This document shows positions 8,428 through 16,350 of a stretch of 64,000 nucleotides of DNA, in pieces. Position 1 is the first letter of the stretch. Each line of letters opens with the position of its first letter. The notes beneath the pieces are model-generated. The model saw only the letters and a list, made by a program, of their open reading frames with translations. It searched no databases and was not told where the DNA came from. Made by a program: the position numbers and the translations under genes. The DNA is from Desulfosoma sp. (lineage in GTDB: Bacteria > Desulfobacterota > Syntrophobacteria > Syntrophobacterales > DSM-9756), in contig JBBFKY010000001.1 of the NCBI GenBank assembly GCA_037481875.1, positions 530,706 to 594,705 of the forward strand, given 5' to 3'.

Positions 8428-8832
8428 ATGAAAGATGTGTGCGAACAGGTAGCGCGACGAACCCGGCAAGTTCCCGCCGTTCAATGGTTGGGCATTCAGG
8501 TGCTGAAGGCTTACGCCGGCAAAGCGAGCGTGCGCCTTCCCTATCAGGCTCACATGTGCAATTCTCGAGGCATGGTACACGGAGGCCTTGTGAGTACTCT
8601 GGCGGATTTTGCAGGAGCCATGGCCCTGCTTTCCCTTTTGGAGGAAAAGGACTTCACGCCCACCATTGAAATGAGTTTAAACTTTCTGGAACCCGCACGT
8701 TCGGATCTTACGGCCGAAGCCGAGGTCCTTAAATGCGGCTCGCGGGTCGGTACGGCCTATGTGCAGGTTCGAGATGCCGAAGGATGTCTCGCGGCGGTGG
8801 CTCTTGTGAGCTACGCCATTTCCAGGACCTGA
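8428..8832 (+). CDS. PaaI-family hotdog thioesterase
   Basis: 134-aa single-domain hotdog protein that hydrolyses acyl- or aryl-CoA thioesters in the cytoplasm. The central helix carries the family signature MVHGGLVSTLADFAGAMAL, with the HGG and the following acidic residue of the catalytic site; strands ending in EMSLNFLEPA and SRVGTAYVQV complete the fold. It is followed 45 bp later by the phosphofructokinase gene on the same strand. Substrate cannot be predicted; aryl-CoA clean-up alongside the PaaK enzymes further on is possible. Confidence 0.85.
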   Translation: MKDVCEQVARRTRQVPAVQWLGIQVLKAYAGKASVRLPYQAHMCNSRGMVHGGLVSTLADFAGAMALLSLLEEKDFTPTIEMSLNFLEPARSDLTAEAEVLKCGSRVGTAYVQVRDAEGCLAAVALVSYAISRT

Positions 8833-8877
8833 AGCCCTTTGTCCCTGTTGTGAGCCATCGGGAACCAGGAGGAAATC

Positions 8878-11103
8878 ATGGAACGAAGCCTCGCGGTGAT
8901 GACCAGCGGCGGCGATGCGCCGGGCATGAATGCCGGAGTGCGCGCCGTGGTGCGGCGAGCCTTGGATTGTGGGTTCAAAGTTTACGGCGTCTTTAACGGC
9001 TATGAGGGATTGGTGGCCGGAGGCGATGCCATACGACCTTTAGGGTGGAACGACGTCGGGGGTATTTTGCCTCGAGGCGGCACATTTCTAGGGACGGCAC
9101 GATCGGAGAGATTCCGGACCCGTGAAGGCAGACGACAAGCCGTGCGGCATCTTGTAGCCCTGAGGGTGAACGCTCTGGTGGTCATCGGCGGGGACGGATC
9201 TTTGATGGGAGCCCACGTACTGGCTGATGAGTGGCCGTCGCATCTGGAAGATTTGCAAAAGGAAGGGCTGCTCGGCGCATCTGAGGCGGTCCCTGCGTCT
9301 CTAAGTGTCGTCGGTCTTCCCGGATCCATCGACAACGACCTTTACGGCACGGACATGTCCATCGGCGTGGACACGGCTTTGAATCATATCGTGCATGCCA
9401 TCGACGATCTCACATCCACCGCGGCTTCCCATCAGCGCACCTTCGTGGTGGAAACAATGGGACGCCACTGCGGCTACCTGGCTCTCATGGGCGCTCTTGG
9501 CGGAGGTGCCTCTTGGGTCCTGGTCCCTGAAGAGGAGCTGGATCTGCGCTGGCACCAAAAGATGACAAGGGCCATCGAAAGGGCGCGGGCCATCGGACGT
9601 CCCCACCAGATGGTGGTGGTGGCGGAAGGAGCACGTCATCCAGATGGATTGCCCATTCGCACGGAGGAACTCAAAAAGATTTTGGCTGATCGGTTGGGCA
9701 TCGATGTGCGTTTGACCGTCTTGGGTCATGTGCAGCGAGGTGGTGCTCCGTCGGCTTTTGATCGTATTTTGGCCACCCGTTTGGGGGTTGCCGCCGTAGA
9801 TGCTTTGGTCCAGGCGGGCGATCAGCCTCTACGGCACATGATCGGTTTGCAGAAAAACCGGGTGGTCATGACACCTTTAGTGGAAGTGGTGGAAAAAAGT
9901 CAGGCAGTGGGCAACCAAATCGACCAGGGCCACTACCAGGAAGCTCAAAAACTGCGTGGGGAAAGCTTTAGGCGGACCCTCGAACTCATCAAGACTCTGA
10001 CCCGCATCGAACCGGCAGCCGCCACCCATGGCGACGGCTCCGTGGCCATTCTCACAGGAGGCGCCGATTCGCCGGGGATGAACACGGCCGTGAGTATCGC
10101 CGCCCGCTGCCTCATGAACGAAGGCTTTTCCGTCATAGGCGTGCGCGATGCCTTTTGGGGCCTCATTCGCGGGGAATTCATGCCCTTGGAGTGGAATGAG
10201 TTGACATCGTGGGTGAACCGTCCCAGTTCTGAATTGGGGACCATGCGTCACAGCCTGAGCGATGAGGACGTTCATCGCGTGGCTGAAACCATCGAAAAGC
10301 ACCATATTCGGGGCTTGATCGCCATCGGTGGTTTAGGAACCTACATGAACGTGGCCAAGCTCATGGAACGTGCGCCCGAACTCAAGCCTTTATTCATTCC
10401 TATTGTCCTTGTTCCCGCAACCATCGACAACAACCTTCCGGGCACCGAATTCACCATCGGCGGAGACACCGCTCTGAACAACATCGTTCAGGCCCTGGAC
10501 AAGATACGCCACACGGCAGGAGCCACCAAGCGGACCTTTGTGGTGGAAGTGATGGGTCGTCAATCGGGGTATTTGGCCTTGATGGCGGCTTTGGCGTCGG
10601 GAGCCGAAAAAGCCTATCTTCCGGAAAAAGGGATCAGGTTGGCTGAATTGAATGAGGATGTAGCCCTGCTTCGAGAAAGCTTTCAGTGCGGCAAGAGAAT
10701 GGTTATTTATCTTCGTAACGAAAATGCTTCAAAGCATTACACCACCGATTTCATCAGCCGGCTTTTGGAGGAGGAAAGCCACGGGCTGTATCAGGTGCGC
10801 ACCGCTATTCTTGGGCATTTGCAGCGGGGCGGCGTGCCCTCGGCCTTTGACCGCATTCTGGCGAGCCGCATGGGATCGGCGGCGGCTCGAGAAATGAGCT
10901 CTATGCTGCGTCAGGATCGACGTGACGTACTGGTTCTGGGGCAGAGAGGCGGGGGGCTTGAAGTATCACCTTTGAAGCAGGTGCTTGAAGAGATGGATAT
11001 CGAGCAGGGACGCCCCAAGCACCAATGGTTTCTGGAGCTGACCGCCACGGCCGAAGCGCTGGCCAAGCATGCTCCTCAATGTGCCACAATCGGTTCGGAG
11101 TGA
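8878..11103 (+). CDS. pfkA: Tandem (eukaryote-like) 6-phosphofructokinase
   Basis: 741 aa made of two PFK domains in one chain, roughly 1-365 and 380-741. The N-terminal half has a full active site: GGDAPGMN (11-18), GGDGS (104-108) and PGSIDND (148-154, catalytic Asp152), then SHQRTFVVETMGRHCGYLA. The spacing and wording around GSIDND, with a roughly 30-residue insert after GGDGS and GTDMSIG behind it, resemble animal and fungal PFK more than the 320-aa bacterial enzyme. In the C-terminal half GGDGS has become GGLGT and TIDND has become TIDNN, so it has probably lost catalysis and may be regulatory, as in eukaryotic enzymes. Good RBS (AGGAGG) before ATG 8878. It phosphorylates fructose-6-phosphate; ATP or PPi as donor cannot be settled by eye, though GGDGS favours ATP. 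Confidence 0.9.
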   Translation: MERSLAVMTSGGDAPGMNAGVRAVVRRALDCGFKVYGVFNGYEGLVAGGDAIRPLGWNDVGGILPRGGTFLGTARSERFRTREGRRQAVRHLVALRVNALVVIGGDGSLMGAHVLADEWPSHLEDLQKEGLLGASEAVPASLSVVGLPGSIDNDLYGTDMSIGVDTALNHIVHAIDDLTSTAASHQRTFVVETMGRHCGYLALMGALGGGASWVLVPEEELDLRWHQKMTRAIERARAIGRPHQMVVVAEGARHPDGLPIRTEELKKILADRLGIDVRLTVLGHVQRGGAPSAFDRILATRLGVAAVDALVQAGDQPLRHMIGLQKNRVVMTPLVEVVEKSQAVGNQIDQGHYQEAQKLRGESFRRTLELIKTLTRIEPAAATHGDGSVAILTGGADSPGMNTAVSIAARCLMNEGFSVIGVRDAFWGLIRGEFMPLEWNELTSWVNRPSSELGTMRHSLSDEDVHRVAETIEKHHIRGLIAIGGLGTYMNVAKLMERAPELKPLFIPIVLVPATIDNNLPGTEFTIGGDTALNNIVQALDKIRHTAGATKRTFVVEVMGRQSGYLALMAALASGAEKAYLPEKGIRLAELNEDVALLRESFQCGKRMVIYLRNENASKHYTTDFISRLLEEESHGLYQVRTAILGHLQRGGVPSAFDRILASRMGSAAAREMSSMLRQDRRDVLVLGQRGGGLEVSPLKQVLEEMDIEQGRPKHQWFLELTATAEALAKHAPQCATIGSE

Positions 11104-11107
11104 GGTC

Positions 11108-11650
11108 ATGACGAGGAAAAAAATCCGATGGCTTCTTGGATGTTGCAGCGCCCTGGGGCTTCTCGCCGGGTGCGCTCATGTGATCTCTCCCGAGGTGCGG
11201 CAACAAGCGGCCATGAACCTGACCTTGGAAGAAGTTCGGCGAAATCCTGACTTTTACAAGGGCCAGGTGGTGATTTGGAGCGGAAAGATTCTTGCCGGGG
11301 AAAACAAGAGTGACGGTACGTGGCTTGAAATTTTGGAACTTCCGGCGGACCGGCAAGGAAAGCCGTCCAGCACGACCCGATCCGGAGGCCGCTTCTTGGC
11401 GAAAGAATCCAGGTTTCTGGACACCGCTCTCTACGCCCCTAACCGGCTGATTACAGTGGCGGGAACCATTTCAGGCAAGGAACAAAGGTTTGTTGGCGAC
11501 GTGCCGTATGTCTATCCCGTAGTCACTATCATGGAAATGCATCTATGGCCTGAAGAACCTCTCATTGTTCGGGATCCCTATGGCGATTCTTGCTACCATC
11601 ACCCTCCCATCTGGTGGCGGTTCTATTTCGGCCATGGTTGGTGTTGGTGA
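11108..11650 (+). CDS. slp: Slp-family outer-membrane lipoprotein
   Basis: About 180 aa. The product starts with a type II signal peptide, a basic MTRKKIRW, a hydrophobic stretch, then the lipobox LLAGC with lipidated Cys near residue 21. The body matches the Slp (starvation lipoprotein) family: EEVRRNPDFYKGQVVIWSG, then VYPVVTIMEMHLW and an aromatic C-terminus. I chose ATG at 11108, four bases after the PFK stop, over the longer frame from 11069 that would run inside pfkA; GGAGTGAG precedes it. It is probably co-transcribed with pfkA. Role unknown, likely envelope stress or metal/acid resistance. Confidence 0.85.
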   Translation: MTRKKIRWLLGCCSALGLLAGCAHVISPEVRQQAAMNLTLEEVRRNPDFYKGQVVIWSGKILAGENKSDGTWLEILELPADRQGKPSSTTRSGGRFLAKESRFLDTALYAPNRLITVAGTISGKEQRFVGDVPYVYPVVTIMEMHLWPEEPLIVRDPYGDSCYHHPPIWWRFYFGHGWCW

Positions 11651-11832
11651 CAATCCCGAAAATTTCTTTGAGAATTCACCCATAGTCACTTCGCCAAGGC
11701 CATGTATGGTTGTTGTGACGAAGCATGCTTCGACCCCGGAGCGTGTCCGAGAAGGAGAAAAGGCCGATGGTTTGCCTGGGCGCCCGGGCCTCCGCCCGTG
11801 CTCCCAGCGAAAATCTTTTGTCTGACAGTTTC

Positions 11833-13902
11833 TCAAACGGGCACAAGGCGACACGGCAAAGCCCGTACCCAGGGGGTGGCCATGATGGGATCTGTTCGAT
11901 CCACCCCCGTCACCATATTAAGATTCGCCGTGTCCCACCCGCGCATGGGATCGTCGGTCTTTTCCGGAAACCACCATCCAAAATCCGCTAACACCACTGG
12001 GTGTTGCAAGGCGTCCGTGAGATGGGCCCGTTGCGTAATGCGCCCGTGCATGGTTTCAATGAACACTTGTTGTCCTTCCGAGATGCCAAGCTGCGAGGCC
12101 GTGGCGTGAGGAATCCACACAGTGGGTTCAGGGTGACGATTTCTTAGAGTTTCCAAGTGTCGATAGGCCGAATGAAAGAAATGCTTGGGCTTTCGGCTTG
12201 TCAAAAGCAAAGGAAAATCATTGGACAAAGCCGCAGGATCTTCAGCGGCGGGAAGAGGCCGAAATCCCCATTTTTCTAAAAGATTCGAACGTAATTCCAC
12301 CTTGCCCGAAGGCGTCTTGAAACCTCTGGCTTCGTAGCTACGGAAAAGTCTGGGGCCGAACAAGACGCCTTTTTCGCAAAATTCTCGATACGACAGCCCG
12401 GAAGGGGCCAGAATGGCATCCAAAATGTCTGATTCTTTCGCCCAGAAACGATCCCCAAAACCTATCCTCTTAGCCCATTCGGTAATGATCCATAGATCGG
12501 AACGGCACTCTTCGGGAGGATCCACCAATTTGGGCCGTGCCGTAATAAAACCGTGAGGCAGGCCATAATGGCCGATGTCATCGTATTCCATGGGCAAGGC
12601 CACGGGGAGCACAAGATCCGCCAGGGCGGCCGTGGGCGTCATCACCTGATCGGCTACGGCAAGAAAATCCAAAGATTCTAGAGCCTTTTTGACGCTTGGG
12701 GCTTCCATGTAACTGAGCAGAGGGTTTGTCCCCTGCACATATAGACAGCGAATGGGGTAGGGGGATTGGTTTAGAATGGAGCGTACCACCATCCAGCTGG
12801 GCACGGAAATAAGGCGCGGAATGATGCGGTGGTAGTGGTTCAGAAGTTTCTTTGGTCGATCTGGAAAATCATCCAGAGCGATCATGTCCTTCAGGGGCAT
12901 GAGCCGCGGCATTTCCGCACGAATGTTCCCGCCTGGTTCCTCAAGGTTACCGGTGACGGCCATGAGATGGACCAGAGCTCGGCACGTGTCGGCGCTTTTG
13001 GGAGTCTGTTCCACGGCGTTGCCCCACTGAAGGCAGGCTGGCCGACTCTGGGCGTAAAGTCGAGCCGCCGCGATGATCTTTTCCGCAGGGACCCAACATC
13101 CCGCCGCAACCCGTTGGGGTGTGTAAGGCTTGATGGCTTCTCGAAGGTCTTCAAAGCCTACGGTCCATTTTTCCACAAATTCTCGATCATAAAGACCTTC
13201 TTCCACGATCACGTGCAAAAAGCCCATGGCTAAAAGATCATCGGTTCCCGGGCGAATCTGAAGCCAGATATCGGCTTTTTCCGCAAGGGATGTTCGTAAC
13301 GGATCCACGACCACCAACCGAGCCCCCTGTTTCAAGCAGGCATGCAGGTGGCCTCCCAACACCCCTTCCTCGTTGGTGGCCGGCGGATTGCTTCCCCAAA
13401 GCAAAACACAACGGGACGGACCGTCCAGGTCGGCTACCGGAAAAAAGCCGCAAGTCACCAAGGCCATTTGTTCCCGAGGCATGTGGCACACGTGCTGGCT
13501 TCCCGCCATGTTGGGACATCGAAGAAGGTTGGCCAAACGAAGAAGCAGGAAGAATTCCGGTCCTTTGGGAGCTCCTTGAGCGAAAGCGAGACTTTCCGGA
13601 CCCATCCTCTGGAGGGCGTGGGAAAAATGCTGTGCCAGAAGATCCAGGGCCTGGTCCCAAGAAATGGTTTCCCAAAGGCCGGAACCTCGAGGCCCGTTTC
13701 GGCGAAGCGGTTTTGTGAGCCGTAGCGGGCTTTCCAGACGGTCCTTTGCCGAAAGCCCTTTTCGGCAGTGCCAACCGTGGCTGAAAGGATCGTCGGGGTC
13801 GGGGAGCACTTTGTGAAGGCGGCCGTCTTGCACCAAAACTTTGAGGCCGCAGCCCCCGTGGTCGAAGCGGGCACAATGGGTTCGAAACCATTCCTGAGCC
13901 AT
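11833..13902 (-). CDS. Molybdopterin-dependent oxidoreductase (DMSO reductase superfamily)
   Basis: 689 aa cytoplasmic catalytic subunit with bis-MGD Mo or W cofactor. The N-terminus should bind 4Fe-4S, but the ligand pattern is Cys10-x3-Asp14-x3-Cys18-x27-Cys46: Asp stands where a second Cys is expected. Later motifs are normal: GLWETISWDQAL, then SQHVCHMPRE with Cys139 as probable metal ligand, LLWGSNPPATNE, and a C-terminal cofactor-binding domain with VWIPHATASQLGISEGQQV. No Tat signal and no adjacent ferredoxin or membrane subunit. It has Cys, not Sec, at the metal, as in formate dehydrogenase/nitrate or polysulfide-type relatives. The substrate is unknown. Convergent with slp; the next gene on its own strand upstream is the recognisable His-rich protein. 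Confidence 0.85.
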   Translation of the reverse strand: MAQEWFRTHCARFDHGGCGLKVLVQDGRLHKVLPDPDDPFSHGWHCRKGLSAKDRLESPLRLTKPLRRNGPRGSGLWETISWDQALDLLAQHFSHALQRMGPESLAFAQGAPKGPEFFLLLRLANLLRCPNMAGSQHVCHMPREQMALVTCGFFPVADLDGPSRCVLLWGSNPPATNEEGVLGGHLHACLKQGARLVVVDPLRTSLAEKADIWLQIRPGTDDLLAMGFLHVIVEEGLYDREFVEKWTVGFEDLREAIKPYTPQRVAAGCWVPAEKIIAAARLYAQSRPACLQWGNAVEQTPKSADTCRALVHLMAVTGNLEEPGGNIRAEMPRLMPLKDMIALDDFPDRPKKLLNHYHRIIPRLISVPSWMVVRSILNQSPYPIRCLYVQGTNPLLSYMEAPSVKKALESLDFLAVADQVMTPTAALADLVLPVALPMEYDDIGHYGLPHGFITARPKLVDPPEECRSDLWIITEWAKRIGFGDRFWAKESDILDAILAPSGLSYREFCEKGVLFGPRLFRSYEARGFKTPSGKVELRSNLLEKWGFRPLPAAEDPAALSNDFPLLLTSRKPKHFFHSAYRHLETLRNRHPEPTVWIPHATASQLGISEGQQVFIETMHGRITQRAHLTDALQHPVVLADFGWWFPEKTDDPMRGWDTANLNMVTGVDRTDPIMATPWVRALPCRLVPV

Positions 13903-13926
13903 GGGTTCCTCCTGGGTGGCACAGCG

Positions 13927-14271
13927 TCACAGGTTCAATTCTTGTCGAGCTTTTTTAAGAAGATCATTGAGTTCCAAAGAACCGTGCGCAACTTTTTCTA
14001 AAACTTCCGCTACCTGAGCCAGCCCATCCGATTGAGCGTGCTGTGCCCATCGGCGATAGGACACCGCGTGGTCTTCGTTATGATGAATCCAGTGCTCCAG
14101 CATTTTGGCCAGCTTTTCCTTCATGGAAAGGGCACTGGGTTCCTGATCGCCCTTTGGATCGTGACCTTCGTGATGATTGTGACGTCCTTCGGGCGTGACG
14201 TCGCGATGCTGGTGGTCATGGCTGTGAGGATGCTTGTGTTTGGAGCCTGAAGCATCGTGATGATGACCCAT
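13927..14271 (-). CDS. Histidine-rich probable metal-binding protein
   Basis: 114 aa. The first 40 residues are extremely His-rich (MGHHHDASGSKHKHPHSHDH and onward), followed by a helical domain with conserved-looking WIHHNEDHAVSYRRWAQHA. I chose ATG at 14271, which has AAGGAGG 6 bp upstream, over the longer frame. The composition suggests storage or delivery of Ni, Co or Zn in the cytoplasm. It follows the DUF4198 gene by 23 bp, so the two are an operon, consistent with a nickel/cobalt handling pair. Function is inferred from composition and context only. Confidence 0.8.
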   Translation of the reverse strand: MGHHHDASGSKHKHPHSHDHQHRDVTPEGRHNHHEGHDPKGDQEPSALSMKEKLAKMLEHWIHHNEDHAVSYRRWAQHAQSDGLAQVAEVLEKVAHGSLELNDLLKKARQELNL

Positions 14272-14294
14272 GGGTTTCCTCCTTGGATGCGCAA

Positions 14295-15104
14295 TCATTT
14301 CATGTCCGTGGTGTGTACCCAAAAGACGGCTCCAATCTCCACGGGCTTGGGTTTTCCGTCTTTTTTCAGTTTCCAGGAAGCTTCGTTGAGGGCCGCGAAA
14401 CCCCACCAGCCTGCACGGGGCATGGCATAGGTGAACACACCGTTTTTGTCCGCCTTCACCACCTGAGTCACATACGGATCGGAAGGCGGCACCACCTTGG
14501 ATGGATTGTCCGAAGATTCATTCAGGTATTCCACTTCCACTTCGGCATAAGGGACAGGTTTTCCTTTTAGGAGCACGCGACCGGTAAAGACGTTTCCGGT
14601 CCATAGCCCGTAGGGCCGAGTCAAGGGGACGATTTCTGTTTCTAAGCCTATGGGCTCATCCCAGCCTTCCTCAAGCCCTAAAGCTTGAACGCACACCTTC
14701 GTGTAGTGCACGATGAATTTGTCTTCCGCGGGTTCCCAGTGTGGATCCGGCTCCATGAAGAAAACGTAGTTTCCCGGCTTACGCACCGTGTAGGTGGTTT
14801 CCCAGTACGTGAAGTCCTTGTCCTGGTCAGAGGCGCGGCCTTTGCGCGGTTGTAAAGATGCGGTGAGGTCCGTTTTCTGGCCGTTATGAAAGAAGCCGAA
14901 CCTTTTAGGTTTGGCCATTTCCATGTAATGGCCTTCCATGGGATGAAGGAATTTGGCCTGTATCGTAAGCGTCTTGGCATCTTCCGCCGTAACGATGTCA
15001 TCGGAGGGAAGAATCAGGCCGAAGTGGGCTGAAACGGAGCTTGCGCTAAAGAATCCCACAAACAAGGCGGCGACGAAGACCGAGAGAAACCTGGGATGTT
15101 TCAT
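14295..15104 (-). CDS. DUF4198 periplasmic protein (nickel/cobalt uptake accessory, NikK-like)
   Basis: 269 aa with a clear Sec signal peptide (MKHPRFLSVFVAALFVGFF, cleavage after SVSA). Cleavage would leave an N-terminal His (HFGLILPS), a possible amino-terminal metal ligand. The mature part is beta-rich: AKTLTIQAKFLHPMEG, then YTVRKPGNYVFFMEPDPHW, GKPVPYAEVEVEYLN, and a final Gly/Trp-rich segment typical of DUF4198 proteins found with nickel or cobalt ECF transporters. Start at 15104 has AAAGGAGG upstream. No transporter genes lie nearby; its immediate partner is the His-rich protein. Confidence 0.85.
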   Translation of the reverse strand: MKHPRFLSVFVAALFVGFFSASSVSAHFGLILPSDDIVTAEDAKTLTIQAKFLHPMEGHYMEMAKPKRFGFFHNGQKTDLTASLQPRKGRASDQDKDFTYWETTYTVRKPGNYVFFMEPDPHWEPAEDKFIVHYTKVCVQALGLEEGWDEPIGLETEIVPLTRPYGLWTGNVFTGRVLLKGKPVPYAEVEVEYLNESSDNPSKVVPPSDPYVTQVVKADKNGVFTYAMPRAGWWGFAALNEASWKLKKDGKPKPVEIGAVFWVHTTDMK

Positions 15105-15448
15105 GACAACCTCCTTTTGTTCTGAGTGTTTGGAGCTATGCTTGAACGGCAAGTTGTTTCATGTGCGGTCTTCGTGACCGGAGGTAGACAGGGCCATGTC
15201 CATGCTCTTAGGCATGTTAGGGCCGTCGTGATGAGGGAAATATTCCCAAGCGTCCTCGGCTGGGTTCGAAAGGTTTCAACCTTTCATTGCCGATTCAATG
15301 TGAAGGAAAAGACAAACCTTGTCAAGGCGCGCCTAAAGGTCCTTGAAACCATGAACACCGTGAAAGGGTAAATTTAAGGGTTCGGCCCGTGCTTTCGTAG
15401 GGGTATACCAATGTATCCGCCCCGCCCTCCTAGGAAAGGATAGTCGAT
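15105..15448. other. Divergent intergenic region, no gene seen
   Basis: It separates the minus-strand DUF4198 operon from plus-strand genes and must hold promoters for both. I see no riboswitch or convincing -35/-10 pair here; no frame on either strand looks coding. Confidence 0.4.
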
Positions 15449-15601
15449 ATGTGGCGTGTCGACCGTTGCGCCTATGCAGGGATTTACCGGTCAGTGGTGA
15501 CCTGGGTCATTGAGGCGGACACACGGGTTCGAGCCCAAGGTTCACGGTGCGTAGAGATTTGTGTTACAGTGCACCACCGAGTTTCCATGTTGCCGAACTG
15601 A
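15449..15601 (+). CDS. Possible 50-aa leader ORF upstream of the TusA-like gene
   Basis: A 50-codon frame from ATG 15449, with AAAGGA 8 bp upstream, ends in TGA 12 bp before the TusA-like start. The product (MWRVDRCAYAGIYRS at its start) has no recognisable domain. It may be a small protein or chance; listed because spacing to the next gene fits translational coupling. Confidence 0.25.
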   Translation: MWRVDRCAYAGIYRSVVTWVIEADTRVRAQGSRCVEICVTVHHRVSMLPN

Positions 15602-15613
15602 AGGGAAAACCCC

Positions 15614-15907
15614 ATGGATAAGACCAAACAAGAAATGGGCCGACCATGGAACCATGAAGTTGTGGCCGACTACCGAAACGACTGTTGAGCCGGGTTTTTG
15701 GACGTAAGTTTACGTCTGAGATTCGTGCGGCCCGGACAAAGCTTTCGATTCCTCATCACCGCAGAGCAGAGGTCAAAAATGGAGCGAGTTATCGCTCACA
15801 ACGGAGGCAAGATCCTGCAGTCTCTGGAAACGATTGACGGTGTCGAAATGACCGTCACCACAGGTCTTGCCCCTGAACCCCGTCCATCGGTAGAGAGTCA
15901 ACCTTAA
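15614..15907 (+). CDS. TusA-like selenoprotein (vicinal Cys-Sec, in-frame UGA)
   Basis: 97 residues when UGA at 15686-15688 is read as Sec25. The N-terminus runs MDKTKQEMGRPWNHEVV then ADYRNDC, then UGA, then AGFLDVSLRLRFVRPGQSFR, FLITAEQRSKMERVIAHNGG and KILQSLE. The frame is the usual TusA-type sulfur carrier: a D-x-x-x-D-C segment, a helix, a PG turn, a strand, then a helix ending in xGG or GH. Relatives I recall have DCGSGLL at this place, so Sec replaces the residue just after the catalytic Cys, giving a CU pair. A palindromic hairpin GACGTA-AGTT-TACGTC (15701-15716) begins 12 nt after UGA with GU in its apex, as expected for SECIS. Start has AAGGG 8 bp upstream. The remainder would otherwise be called only from TTG 15698. 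Confidence 0.75.
15701..15716 (+). promoter_or_regulatory. Candidate bacterial SECIS hairpin of the TusA-like gene
   Basis: Perfect palindrome of 16 nt forming a 6-7 bp stem with GU at the tip. The tip is 19-20 nt after the UGA codon, close to the geometry of E. coli fdhF. Such a palindrome could alternatively be a protein-binding operator, but it sits inside a gene at the exact SECIS distance. Confidence 0.65.
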
Positions 15908-15970
15908 GAAAATTTTCGCTTGACAAGGATGGCTTTCTAGCGCTAGCAGAAAGCTACAATTCGTTCAAGC

Positions 15971-16129
15971 GATCAGGTGCTTGCTGCTTAATAGGGAATC
16001 CCGTGAAAATCGGGAGCGGTCCCGCCGCTGTGAACGGGGACGGAGCCTGCGGAAAGCCACTGGCGACGGAGAGTCGTCGGGAAGGTGCAGGTAACCGGTG
16101 GATCCGTGAGCCAGAAGACCTGCCTGATC
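15971..16129 (+). ncRNA. Cobalamin (B12) riboswitch aptamer
   Basis: Conserved elements occur in the right order: closing stem GATCAGG (15971-15977) with CCTGATC (16123-16129), AATAGGGAA, GTGAAAATC, GGTCCCGCCGCTGTGAACGG (roughly 16015-16040), the B12-box region AAAGCCACTGG, GGGAAGGTGCAGG and GAGCCAGAAGACCTGCC. It lies 220 bp upstream of a small ORF and cbiK, which it should switch off when cobalamin is plentiful. Confidence 0.95.
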
Positions 16130-16196
16130 CTGAGGAAACGCGGCACGGGTGGATGCCGAAACGTTTCCGTGTGAGGACCAAGTGAAACTGGGTGCA

Positions 16197-16231
16197 ATCC
16201 TTAGGGCCAAGGGCTCTAAGGATTTTTTTTT
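16197..16231 (+). terminator. Riboswitch expression-platform terminator
   Basis: ATCCTTAG (16197-16204) pairs with CTAAGGAT (16216-16223), followed by a run of nine T. It lies 70 bp after the aptamer and before the first gene, so ligand binding probably causes premature termination. Confidence 0.85.
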
Positions 16232-16350
16232 GGGAAAAAGGCGGCCCACCTTTTTCTCGGCACCACCCTCCTCATCGTTCCTTTCACCCTTTGACCGTCC
16301 GGAGCCCCGCTCATGCCGGCTCCGGGCGCCTCTCAAAACGGAGGAGCAAC

